Assembly: GCF_011064615.1 (NCBI RefSeq)
Contig: NZ_JAALJH010000054.1
Coordinates: 1-64,000, forward strand
Direction of reading: 5' to 3'
DNA from: Aquisphaera insulae
GTDB lineage: Bacteria > Planctomycetota > Planctomycetia > Isosphaerales > Isosphaeraceae
Length of the DNA stretch: 64,000 bases
Position 1 is the first letter of the stretch. Each line of letters begins with the position of its first letter. Below the pieces are notes generated by a model. It searched no databases. It saw nothing but the letters and a program-made list of their open reading frames with translations, and was not told the DNA's origin. This document shows, one piece after another, positions 9,395 through 17,286 of this stretch. A program made the translations under genes and the position numbers.

Positions 9395-10249
9395 ATGATG
9401 CCCCACGACCGTGCGCCCGGGGACGCCTCCGCCGACCTCCAGTTCGATCGCGCCGAGTTCGCGGATCCTCCGGGCGACATGCCGCCGGCGGGCGACGTCC
9501 CGGCCGTCGCGACCGACGTCGAGGCATCCCGGTGCCTCGCCTGCCGCGGGCCGATCGAGGACGTCTATTACGAGGTCCATGGCCAGGTCGTCTGCCCAAC
9601 CTGCCGGGGGCGGATCGGCGCGGCCCGGGACATGGGCTCCCCGGCCGGGCGGCTGCTCAAGGCCCTGCTTTTCGGGCTCGGTGCCGCGATCATCGGCTCG
9701 ATCCTCTACTACGCGTTCATCGCCTTCACCGGATGGAACTTCGGCCTGGTCGCGGTCGTGCTCGGGGTGCTCGTCGGGGGGGCCGTCCGGGCCGGCTCGG
9801 GGGGCCGCGGAGGGCCCGTGTTCCAGGCCCTGGCCGTCGTCCTGGCGTACCTGGCCATCGCGGCTATGGCCATCCCGGATAACTACTCCGCCCTCATTCA
9901 GGCCATCGAAGACCGCGGCGCCGAGGCGGCCCAGCCGCAGGCCCCGGCCCAGCCCGCCGCCGTACCGCCTCCGCCGGCCCGGCCGCGCGCCGACGCCCGG
10001 GCGGTCCTGGCGAAGATGATCGCGGAACACCCCTCGATCCTCCTCGTTCTCGGGTTCAGCATCCTCATCTCGCCGGTCGAGCTGGCGATGCTCGCCCCCA
10101 TCTCCGGCCTGATCTACGCCTTCGCCCTCTGGGAGGCATGGAAGATCAATCGCCGGGCCGTCGTCACGTTCAACGGCCCGTATCGCCTGGCCGCGGCGAC
10201 GTGCCCGCCCGCGGCCGAGAAGCCGCCGGAGGCCGCCGATGAGCCCTGA
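9395..10249 (+). CDS. Zinc-ribbon membrane protein of unknown function
   Basis: This 284-residue protein has an acidic, proline-rich N-terminus, then a zinc-ribbon-like pattern with CLAC at 47-50 and CPTC at 67-70. Four to five hydrophobic segments follow (two near LLKALLFGLGAAIIGS and FGLVAVVLGVLVGGAV, then LAVVLAYLAIAAM, and ILLVLGFSILISP close to the C-terminus), with an alanine/proline linker between. The start is one of two adjacent ATGs at 9395/9398; the stop overlaps the next gene by 11 nt. Close coupling to the M50 protease suggests a joint role in membrane proteolysis or secretion. I do not recognise the family, and function is not assigned. Confidence 0.75.
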   Translation: MMPHDRAPGDASADLQFDRAEFADPPGDMPPAGDVPAVATDVEASRCLACRGPIEDVYYEVHGQVVCPTCRGRIGAARDMGSPAGRLLKALLFGLGAAIIGSILYYAFIAFTGWNFGLVAVVLGVLVGGAVRAGSGGRGGPVFQALAVVLAYLAIAAMAIPDNYSALIQAIEDRGAEAAQPQAPAQPAAVPPPPARPRADARAVLAKMIAEHPSILLVLGFSILISPVELAMLAPISGLIYAFALWEAWKINRRAVVTFNGPYRLAAATCPPAAEKPPEAADEP

Positions 10250-11327
10250 GCCCGCCTCGTCCCCGTTCGCGACCGCGATCACCTGCCCGGCCTGTGGCAC
10301 GGAGGTGGCCCCGACGCTGCTGGCCTGCCCGGCCTGCCGGACGCTCGTCCACGCCGACCACCTCAAAGCCTTGGCCCGGGCCGCCGAGGAGGCGGAGCAG
10401 GCCGGCGACGTCTCGGCCGCCCTGGCCGCCTGGCGGCAGGCCCTCGCCCTGCTCCCACCGTCCACTCGCCAGCACGCGGCGATCTCGGCGCGGATCGCGG
10501 AGCTGTCGCGGCTCGCGGAAGGGGGGGGCGAGGCGGCCGGCGCGGGAGGCAGGGCCGCCGCCCCCGGGTCCGACGTCCAGGGCTGGTCCCAGGGGCTCGC
10601 CGGGGCCGGCGGCGCGGCCGGCGCGCTCGCCCTGGCCGCCTGGAAGTTCAAGTTCGCGTTCTTCCTCCTCTTCGGCAAGGCCAAGCTCCTGCTCCTGGGC
10701 CTGACCAAGGCCAGCACGTTCTTCTCCATGCTCGCCATGGTCGGCGTCTACTGGACCGCCTTCGGGCTCCCCTTCGCGCTCGGCCTGGTCCTCTCGATCT
10801 ACGTCCACGAGATGGGCCACGTGGCCGTGCTGATGCGCTACGGCGTCCCCTTCAGCGCCCCGCTGTTCATCCCCGGCCTGGGGGCGGTGATCCGCCTCCG
10901 GCAGGCCTTCAACGACCCTCGCGAGGACGCCCGCGTCGGCCTCGCCGGGCCGACGTGGGGCCTGGGGGCGGCGCTCGCCTGCGGGGGGATCTACCTCCTG
11001 ACCGGCCAGCAGGTCTTCGCCGCGCTCGCACAGTTCGGCGCGCTGCTCAACCTGTTCAATCTCCTCCCGATCTGGCAGCTCGACGGCGGCCGCGCCTTCC
11101 ACAGCTTCGACCGCCCCCAGCGATGGCTCGCCGCCGCCGCCATCGCCACCGCCTGGTCCCTGACCGGTGACGGCCTGCTCCTCCTGATCACCATCGTCGC
11201 CGCCGCGCGGGCCGCCCTCGACCGGCCGGCTCCCCGACCCGACCGCGGCGCCCTGGCCCGGTACATCGTCCTGGTCGCCGCCCTCGCGGTCCTCGCCTAC
11301 TCGCCGGCCTTCCGCGTCCGGGGCTGA
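10239..11327 (+). CDS. M50-family zinc metalloprotease with N-terminal zinc ribbon and TPR-like segment
   Basis: In this 362-residue protein, residues 16-33 form a zinc ribbon (CPAC ... CPAC). Residues about 40-90 form a TPR-like helical pair rich in alanine. A hydrophobic integral membrane domain follows. The catalytic HEMGH lies near 190-194 and the third zinc ligand motif LPIWQLDGGR near 280, the hallmarks of site-2/SpoIVFB-type intramembrane proteases. The family cleaves membrane-spanning substrates, often anti-sigma factors; the target here is unknown. The ATG overlaps the preceding zinc-ribbon gene by 11 nt, so the two are probably co-translated. Confidence 0.85.
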   Translation: MSPEPASSPFATAITCPACGTEVAPTLLACPACRTLVHADHLKALARAAEEAEQAGDVSAALAAWRQALALLPPSTRQHAAISARIAELSRLAEGGGEAAGAGGRAAAPGSDVQGWSQGLAGAGGAAGALALAAWKFKFAFFLLFGKAKLLLLGLTKASTFFSMLAMVGVYWTAFGLPFALGLVLSIYVHEMGHVAVLMRYGVPFSAPLFIPGLGAVIRLRQAFNDPREDARVGLAGPTWGLGAALACGGIYLLTGQQVFAALAQFGALLNLFNLLPIWQLDGGRAFHSFDRPQRWLAAAAIATAWSLTGDGLLLLITIVAAARAALDRPAPRPDRGALARYIVLVAALAVLAYSPAFRVRG

Positions 11328-11496
11328 TCGATCCCTGGACCTCTGACTTGAACGGACCATCTTCATGTGGATTTCGGGAATTCTACTGTACAGACGTTGA
11401 CAACATGCCGATCTCTCGTTGTACTTCAGCCACCTCGCCGCGATCCTGTTCATGCGATCAGGATGCGGGAGGGGCTCACCTCAACGGAAGAATTTC

Positions 11497-11976
11497 ATGG
11501 CGCACCCGATTCCTGCAGGCCAGCCCGTGATCACGCCGCACCTGGTCGTCAAGGGGGCGGCGGAGGCGATCGAGTTCTACAAGAAGGCGTTCGGCGCGGT
11601 GGAGATCTACCGGATGCCGTTCCCCGAGAGTGATGGCACCATCAAGCTGGGGCATGCGGAGCTGAAGTTCGGCGACTCCAAGTTGTATCTCGCGGACGAG
11701 TTCCCCAGCTACGGCTCGGTCGGGCCGGCGAACGGGAGCTCTCCGGTGGTGATCAACCTGGCCGTCACCGACGCGGACGCGACCTTCGAGAAGGCGACGG
11801 CGGCCGGTGCGACCGTGACCATGGCGCCCCAGGACATGTTCTGGGGGGACCGCTACGGCAAGCTCGTGGATCCGTTCGGCCATCATTGGGGGATTTCGGA
11901 GCATCTCGAGGACCTCACGCCCGAGGAGATCGAGGCACGCAAGGAGAAGGCCTTCGCGGGCGCCCCCTGCGAGTGA
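11497..11976 (+). CDS. VOC family (glyoxalase/PhnB-like) protein
   Basis: This 159-residue protein begins at an ATG with GGAAG six nt upstream. The paired beta-alpha-beta repeats of the vicinal oxygen chelate fold are visible: TPHLVVKGAAEAIEFYKKAF at the start, VVINLAVTDADATFEKA in the middle and DRYGKLVDPFGHHWGIS at the end, the usual signature of PhnB/YdeI-like members. The family holds a metal between the repeats or acts as a metal-independent binding protein. No substrate can be inferred, and the gene stands alone. It converges on the kinase gene with a 13-bp gap. Confidence 0.85.
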   Translation: MAHPIPAGQPVITPHLVVKGAAEAIEFYKKAFGAVEIYRMPFPESDGTIKLGHAELKFGDSKLYLADEFPSYGSVGPANGSSPVVINLAVTDADATFEKATAAGATVTMAPQDMFWGDRYGKLVDPFGHHWGISEHLEDLTPEEIEARKEKAFAGAPCE

Positions 11977-11989
11977 GCGACTCGCGGCC

Positions 11990-13291
11990 TCAGTCCAGCG
12001 GGTGGAGGCGGGCCTCCTCCTCGGCCTCCCGCAGCAACTGCCTCTCGGCCTCCCGCCGATTTCGGTCGGCGGCGGCCGCCCCTTCCGCGCCCTCGGGCTT
12101 GCCCTGGGCCACCCACATCTCGTAGGCACGGGCCTCGACCTGGGCCGCCACCACCTTCTCGGCCTCCAGCCAGTTCCGGGTGGCGAGGTCGTCGCCCTTC
12201 GGTTTCCCCTGCACGACCCACATGCGATAGGACCGAAGCTCGGTCAGCTTCCGGAATTCGGCGGATCGCTCGGCGGGCTTGGCGGCATCCGGCCCCGGGC
12301 GCTGATCCGCCGCCGGGGCGGTCGCCGCGGGGGGAACGACCGGGTGGGCCGCGGGGGGAACGACCGGGCCCTGATTCAGCCGGGCCATCGCGGCGAGCCC
12401 GACCCCCGCCGCCAGCAGGATCGCCGCCGTCGCGGCCCCGTACCTCAGTCCCGACCCGAGCCCACGGGCCGCGGGCCTCGCCGACTCGAGGTGCGGGTCG
12501 ATCGCCCGGACCAGGTGGCCGACCGAGTCGTACCGCTCGCGGGGATCTTCCTCCAGGCCCCGCAGGATCGCGGCATCGAGCGCCGACGGGAGCGACGGAT
12601 TCAGGCGGGAGGGGGGGCCGAAGCGGCCCATGGGACGCCGGCCCGTGAGCAGCTCGTAGGTCACGGCGGCCAGCGAGTACTGGTCGGCCCGCTCATCGAT
12701 CCGATCCCCGCGCTGCTGCTCGGGCGAGACATAGCCGAGCGTCCCCAGCCCCCGCCCGGAGCGCGTCAGGGCGCCGGCGCTCTCCTGCAAGACGGCCAGG
12801 CCGAAGTCGCAGACCTTGCACAGGGTCTCCGTGGGCATGAGGATGTTCTCGGGCTTCAGGTCGCGGTGGATGATCCCCTTGCCGTGCAGGTGCTCGAGCG
12901 CATCGCCGGCCTGGCGGAGGATCTCCCGCACCCGGTCCGACGTCATCGGCCTGCCCGGTTTCATCCGGCTCCGCAGGTCCCCCCCCTCGATGTACTCGGT
13001 CGCCAGGTAGGGCAGGTCCGAGTCGGCCGTCACGCCGTAATCGAAGAGGGCGAGGATGTGCGGGTGGGAGAGGTTCGCGAGCAGCTCCGCCTCCCGACGG
13101 AACCGCGCCCGGCAGAGGACCGGGTCCTCGAGATCCGGGATCGTCAGCACCTTCACGCAGACGAGCCGCCCGAGCGCGACCTGGCGCGCCAGGAAGACGC
13201 GGCCCATGCCCCCCGCGCCGAGCTGCCGGATCAACTCATGGCCGGGAACCACCGGCGCGGTCACCCGGGAGGTCTCGTCAACCCGCGCCAT
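11990..13291 (-). CDS. Membrane Ser/Thr protein kinase with two C-terminal DUF2934-like modules
   Basis: This 433-residue protein has an N-terminal Hanks-type kinase domain: glycine loop GAGGMGRV (25-32), lysine in VCVKVL (47), HRDLKPEN (about 142-149), DFG (about 162) and SPEQ in place of APE. One transmembrane helix lies near 280-302, followed by a proline/alanine linker. The C-terminal tail holds two copies of a 28-30 residue module, YRMWVVQGKPKGDD and YEMWVAQGKPEGAE, each ending in a basic/acidic helix. They match the DUF2934 pattern (YxxWxxxGxPxG). The start chosen is MARVDETS at 13291; upstream in-frame codons look non-coding. The sensor would be outside the cytoplasm if topology is standard. 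Kinase activity is well supported; the role of the tail is unknown. Confidence 0.88.
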   Translation of the reverse strand: MARVDETSRVTAPVVPGHELIRQLGAGGMGRVFLARQVALGRLVCVKVLTIPDLEDPVLCRARFRREAELLANLSHPHILALFDYGVTADSDLPYLATEYIEGGDLRSRMKPGRPMTSDRVREILRQAGDALEHLHGKGIIHRDLKPENILMPTETLCKVCDFGLAVLQESAGALTRSGRGLGTLGYVSPEQQRGDRIDERADQYSLAAVTYELLTGRRPMGRFGPPSRLNPSLPSALDAAILRGLEEDPRERYDSVGHLVRAIDPHLESARPAARGLGSGLRYGAATAAILLAAGVGLAAMARLNQGPVVPPAAHPVVPPAATAPAADQRPGPDAAKPAERSAEFRKLTELRSYRMWVVQGKPKGDDLATRNWLEAEKVVAAQVEARAYEMWVAQGKPEGAEGAAAADRNRREAERQLLREAEEEARLHPLD

Positions 13292-13634
13292 GGCCAACCC
13301 ATCCTCCACGGGTGCAACTTGCCCGTTCCGAAGAAGCCGTATCCCTGGCAAGCTCAGCCTATCATCCCGGGCGCTTTCCTGCACCGCATTCCGGACCCGG
13401 GCCGCCCGGATTCCCGCATCATGGGGGATCGTCTGCGAGGATGCACCGGATATCACATGAGCGCACATACACAAAAGCAATGAAAGTAGGCCGGCGGCAT
13501 CGAGCCCAGGCCCTCCGGCCGATCGAAGGAGGTCGGACATGTCGCCCTCGACAGTTCCCGAGGAAACGTCCCGAAAACATCCGGGATGGCACGTAACTTA
13601 ACGCGACTTTCGCACGAAAACCGGCCAAGCGAGC

Positions 13635-13662
13635 TTGTCAAGAAATTGGCAGACGCTATAGT
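13635..13662 (+). promoter_or_regulatory. Sigma-70-type promoter of the SGNH hydrolase gene
   Basis: TTGTCA (13635-13640) and TATAGT (13657-13662) are separated by 16 nt, in an A/T-richer island of the 485-bp gap 13292-13776. The predicted leader to the ATG at 13777 is about 108 nt. Nothing else recognisable was seen in this gap. Confidence 0.55.
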
Positions 13663-13776
13663 CTCCCCATCGCGAAAGCGAGGCGGCATGGACGGCGCCA
13701 TGGAGAGGCCATGGCCTCGCCTGCCCGGCCGCCGGGATACATGGGCCGAGGCCCCGAGTGAAGGAGCACCGTTCGC

Positions 13777-14736
13777 ATGGCCGACCAGAGACTCGCAAGG
13801 ATTGCAGGCCGCATCGCCTGGATGGCAGTCGTCGCCCTCGCCGCGTGCACGTCCGCGCAGCCCGTCCGGGCGGGGCAGTTCACCGGCATCGTCTCCTTCG
13901 GCGATAGCCTCTCGGACGTCGGGAACACGTTCCTGGCGGCCGGCCTCCCGCCGGATCCCCCCTATTACCAGGGCCGCTACTCGAACGGGCTGAACTGGCT
14001 GGATTACCTGGCCAAGGACCTGGGGATCGCCGGTCCGGTGGCGAGCCTCGCCGGCGGCTCGGATTACGCCTGGGGCGGGGCCCAGACGGGCGACGGCCTC
14101 TCGTTCATGGGCACGCCGAACATCGGCATGCAGGTGGATGGCTTCCTGATGGCCGGCGGCACCCTGACCGGCTCCCAGCTCGTCACGATCTGGGGGGGCG
14201 CCAATGACTTCCTCAACGCCGGGCTGACCGATCCGGCGGTCGCCGTGGCCAACCTCTCGGCCGCGATCACCAAGCTGGCGGCGGCCGGCGCGTCCCAGTT
14301 CATCGTCCCGAATCTCCCGCTGCTCGGCGAGCTCCCCGTGACCAACACGTTGCCCGACGCCGTCCGGCAGGCCCTGGACGGCCTCACGATGGCCTTCAAC
14401 GCCATGCTCGCGCAGGAGTTGACGAAGCTCGACGCGACCCTCGGGATCACGATCCATCAGCTCGACATCGCCACCGTCTTCCAGGAGATGCTGGCCGATC
14501 CGTCGAAGTACGGCCTCACCAACGTGACCGATTCCGCGCTCGACTCCGGCAACTTCACCGGCGCCGGCTACCTGTTCTGGGATAACGTCCATCCGACGAC
14601 CTCGGTCCAGGAGCGGATCGGGCATGCGGCCGCCGCCACCGTGATCCCAGAGCCTTCCTCCCTCGCCCTGCTCGCGATCGGCGGCTGCGCCGTGGTGCCC
14701 ATGCTGCGGCCTCGGGCCCGGCGCCGCGCGGCCTGA
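13777..14736 (+). CDS. Secreted SGNH/GDSL hydrolase with PEP-CTERM anchor
   Basis: In this 319-residue protein a signal peptide (about 1-32, ending QPVRAG) precedes the SGNH blocks: the nucleophile in SFGDSLSD (block I), GGAND (block III) and the catalytic pair in WDNVHPT (block V). The C-terminus has VIPEPSSLALLAIGGCAVV followed by a basic tail, a classic PEP-CTERM sorting signal recognised by exosortase. By family knowledge it is an esterase or lipase exported to the cell surface. GAAGGAG lies 10 nt before the ATG, and a promoter lies 140 bp upstream. Substrate cannot be inferred. Confidence 0.9.
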   Translation: MADQRLARIAGRIAWMAVVALAACTSAQPVRAGQFTGIVSFGDSLSDVGNTFLAAGLPPDPPYYQGRYSNGLNWLDYLAKDLGIAGPVASLAGGSDYAWGGAQTGDGLSFMGTPNIGMQVDGFLMAGGTLTGSQLVTIWGGANDFLNAGLTDPAVAVANLSAAITKLAAAGASQFIVPNLPLLGELPVTNTLPDAVRQALDGLTMAFNAMLAQELTKLDATLGITIHQLDIATVFQEMLADPSKYGLTNVTDSALDSGNFTGAGYLFWDNVHPTTSVQERIGHAAAATVIPEPSSLALLAIGGCAVVPMLRPRARRRAA

Positions 14737-14770
14737 ACGACGCCCGACACGAGGATCTCGACACGTCCGG

Positions 14771-14792
14771 CGCCCGGGCGAATGCCCGGGCG
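14771..14792. terminator. Bidirectional terminator hairpin
   Basis: A perfect 9-bp stem (CGCCCGGGC with GCCCGGGCG) and a GAAT loop lie in the 60-bp gap between convergent genes ending at 14736 and 14797. It is short, very G+C rich and symmetric, suited to stopping transcription from both sides. Confidence 0.6.
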
Positions 14793-14796
14793 GCCG

Positions 14797-15690
14797 CTAT
14801 CTCGGCCCCCAGGGCGCCCGGCTGCCGTCGATGGTCGTCTGGTAGTGGAGCGGCTCGAGGACCCGTGGCGAGGTCCCGTCGATGTTCATCACCCAGACGG
14901 GCCGCTTGTCGGCCCGCTTCTCCTTGTAGGCGAGCTCCATCCGCTGGCCGTCCCGCCAGTAGACCTCGTCGCAGAGCCGGAACGAGATCAGCCGGCCGTC
15001 CGGCGAGACCGAGGGCGAGGTGGCGCCCCGGCCCCCGCCGAAGTGCGTGAGCTGATCCCGCCCCTTGCCCTCCGGGTCGCACCGGAAGATCTCCAGCGAG
15101 TCGCCAACCTTGTCGGCGAAGACGATCCAGCGCCCGTCCGGGGACCACGCGGAGTGCATCCCCGCGAACGGGTTGGGCCGGGTCGTCAGCGGCCGTTCGT
15201 TCTTGCCGTCGCCGTCGGCGGCGTACAGGAGCTGGCCCCCCTTCACGCCGCGGGCGTAGACGACCGTCCTGCCGTCCGGCGAGATGGCCGGGTCGATGGC
15301 CCCTTCCAGCAGGACCTCGAACGACGACCCGTCCGGGTGGATCCGGCAGAGCCGGGCGGGCCCGCTGTTGAACAGGCCGAAGTAAATCCAGCGGCCGTCC
15401 GCCGTCCAGCTCTGCATGCCGGCCACGGTCGGGGCCTTCTCGTGCGTGAGCTGGCGGACGTCCGTGCCGTCGGCATTCATGACGAACAGGTTATACGTCC
15501 CGTCCCGGTCCGAGTTGAAGCCGACGAGCTTGCCGTCGAACGACCAGGACGGATAGCGCTCGCCGGACCCGGGGCTCCGCGACAGGTTCCGCGCATCGCC
15601 CGTGGCCGGGTCGATCCGGAAGATCTCCGTGTCCCCCGTCCGGAACGTCGCGACGAGCAGGCCGAAGCCGATCAAGAGTGTCTGCTGCAT
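14797..15690 (-). CDS. TolB-like WD40/PD40 beta-propeller protein
   Basis: This 297-residue protein has repeated PD40 blades, for example YPSWSFDGKLVGFNSDRDG, SPDGRTVVYARG and AWSPDGRWIVFADK, with an FRIDPATGD opening strand. It starts at MQQTLLIGFG with a short hydrophobic N-terminus; export is possible. PD40 propellers serve as periplasmic binding scaffolds or as substrate-recognition parts of oligosaccharide lyases. It lies 29 bp after the DUF4038 hydrolase on the same strand, so the two are probably co-transcribed and act on the same carbohydrate. The same open frame continues far upstream to 18768, but that part is antisense to other genes. Confidence 0.8.
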   Translation of the reverse strand: MQQTLLIGFGLLVATFRTGDTEIFRIDPATGDARNLSRSPGSGERYPSWSFDGKLVGFNSDRDGTYNLFVMNADGTDVRQLTHEKAPTVAGMQSWTADGRWIYFGLFNSGPARLCRIHPDGSSFEVLLEGAIDPAISPDGRTVVYARGVKGGQLLYAADGDGKNERPLTTRPNPFAGMHSAWSPDGRWIVFADKVGDSLEIFRCDPEGKGRDQLTHFGGGRGATSPSVSPDGRLISFRLCDEVYWRDGQRMELAYKEKRADKRPVWVMNIDGTSPRVLEPLHYQTTIDGSRAPWGPR

Positions 15691-15719
15691 GGCGGATGGC
15701 TCCAGGGAATCGGCACCGA

Positions 15720-17150
15720 TCACCGGGCGGACGCGCCGGGGGCGGGATAGTCTCGTGACGCATCGTCGAGGATCAGGACCCAGTCCTTCCCCTTGCCGCT
15801 GGAGGGGGGACGGAACTCCCTCGTCCCCTTGCGGGCGACGGCCTCGCCGGACTTCGCCTCGCCGGTCCGCGGGTCCAGCCAAGTCGACCGCAGCTCCTTG
15901 CCGGAGAGCTTCTCCAGGTCGATCGAGAAGGGCTTGCCGGATGACGAGTAGACGAAGGCGTACGAGCCGTCCGCGCCCCGAGTCGCCGCGATATGGTCGG
16001 TCCCCTTGCCGGGGTCGCCGACGATCAGCGACTGGTCCGGGATCCTCTCCAGGTAAGGTCGCGACTCGATCAAGGCCCGGGCAAACTTCATCTGGCGGCT
16101 TCCGGGCAAGACCAGGGCCTTCTTCCAGGGCGTGCGGGCGAAGGTGATCGGCGCACGGCCCTTGTCGTAGAACTGCCAGATGTCGTGGCAGCCGTAGGTA
16201 TGCCCGCAGGCCCCGGCGAAGAGGGCCCAGTAGGCGAACTTGCGGGTCTCGTACTCGTCCAGGTAGCCGTTGTTCGCCTTGAAGTCGTTGGGGTGATCCT
16301 CGTAGCCGGGCTCGGCGTCCAGGCAGGGCTTCGCGGGCTTCCGCGCGTAATCGGCCGCGATGAACTTGAAGTTCTCGTGATCGAACCCATGTCCGGTCTG
16401 GCACATGTTGAAGTCGAGCCAGGGCTCGTCGTGGAGCCACTGGGCCGAGGTCCGCCATCCGCTCGGATGGAAGGTGATCAGGTGCCGCCCGCCGTCCCCG
16501 TCTCGCAGCCCCTCGGCCATCGCCCTCATGATCGCCCTGTGGCGGTCGTTCTCGATCTCCCGGTCGCCGCCGAGGATCCAGACGACCGGCCTGTCCCGGT
16601 AGCGACGGCCGAGATACGCGCCGTAGACCCGCGCGTTCTCCGGAGTGAAGAGCTCCGGCCCGACGCCCCATTTCTTGTTCCACTTGTCCCCCCACGTCGG
16701 CAGCAGGCCGGCGCAGAGGCCGAGCTCGTCGGCCCGGTTGACCACCCAGTCGACGTCGGCGAAGTACCTCTCGTCGGGCCTCGTCGGGTCGTTGTCCACG
16801 AGCGGGACGTGCCCCTGCGGGTTGGGCTGGGTGTAGCCGTGCTCGGCCAGGACGACGGTCTGGATCACGGTGAACTTCTGGTCGGCGCGGTCCTTCAGGT
16901 AGTGGTCGGCCTCGTCGCGGTTGAGGCGGTGGATCAGCTCCCAGGCCGTGTCCCCCAGGTAGAAGAACGGCTTGCCGTGCTGATCCAGCAGGAACCGGCC
17001 GTTCTCGCTGACCTTCGCGGGAAACGGCGTGTCGCGGCCCGCCGCCGCGGCCGGGGTGGCCGGAACGAGCGTGAGGCCAAGGCCCAGCAAGCCGGCAAGG
17101 CCGATCAGCAGGGCCGGATGCGCGTTCTTCCGGGATCGGGTCTTCATCAT
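15720..17150 (-). CDS. Secreted apiosidase-like glycoside hydrolase (DUF4038) with collagen-binding-like C-terminal domain
   Basis: This 476-residue protein has a signal peptide (about 1-38, hydrophobic core LLIGLAGLLGLGL, cleavage after PAAAAG). DUF4038 motifs follow: GDTAWELIHRLNRDEADHYL, GDKWNKKWG, VWILGGDREIEN and TGHGFDHENFK. This TIM-barrel family includes enzymes that release apiose from plant pectin. The last ~90 residues match the putative collagen-binding domain that usually follows DUF4038. The start is the double ATG at 17150/17147. It leads a two-gene unit with the TolB-like propeller and faces a XylR-type regulator across 136 bp, which points to sugar-induced expression. Exact linkage specificity is inference. 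Confidence 0.87.
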   Translation of the reverse strand: MMKTRSRKNAHPALLIGLAGLLGLGLTLVPATPAAAAGRDTPFPAKVSENGRFLLDQHGKPFFYLGDTAWELIHRLNRDEADHYLKDRADQKFTVIQTVVLAEHGYTQPNPQGHVPLVDNDPTRPDERYFADVDWVVNRADELGLCAGLLPTWGDKWNKKWGVGPELFTPENARVYGAYLGRRYRDRPVVWILGGDREIENDRHRAIMRAMAEGLRDGDGGRHLITFHPSGWRTSAQWLHDEPWLDFNMCQTGHGFDHENFKFIAADYARKPAKPCLDAEPGYEDHPNDFKANNGYLDEYETRKFAYWALFAGACGHTYGCHDIWQFYDKGRAPITFARTPWKKALVLPGSRQMKFARALIESRPYLERIPDQSLIVGDPGKGTDHIAATRGADGSYAFVYSSSGKPFSIDLEKLSGKELRSTWLDPRTGEAKSGEAVARKGTREFRPPSSGKGKDWVLILDDASRDYPAPGASAR

Positions 17151-17286
17151 CGAGGGGACCTCGTCGGGGAGGGAGGATCCGGCAGATTCGCACGGCCCTC
17201 CAGGATCGCACGCGCGACCGTTCCCCCGCCATGACGGATCGCGTAGAACTTTTACGGGATTGCGACACCACGAGGGGAATGGCGAC
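17151..17286. promoter_or_regulatory. Divergent control region of the sugar locus
   Basis: This 136-bp gap lies between the DUF4038 hydrolase and the XylR-type regulator. It holds an A/T-richer block around 17245-17262 with a near-palindrome (GTAGAA-CTTTTAC), a candidate operator. GAGGGGAA at 17271-17278 is the regulator's ribosome binding site. No strong sigma-70 match was seen. Confidence 0.35.
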
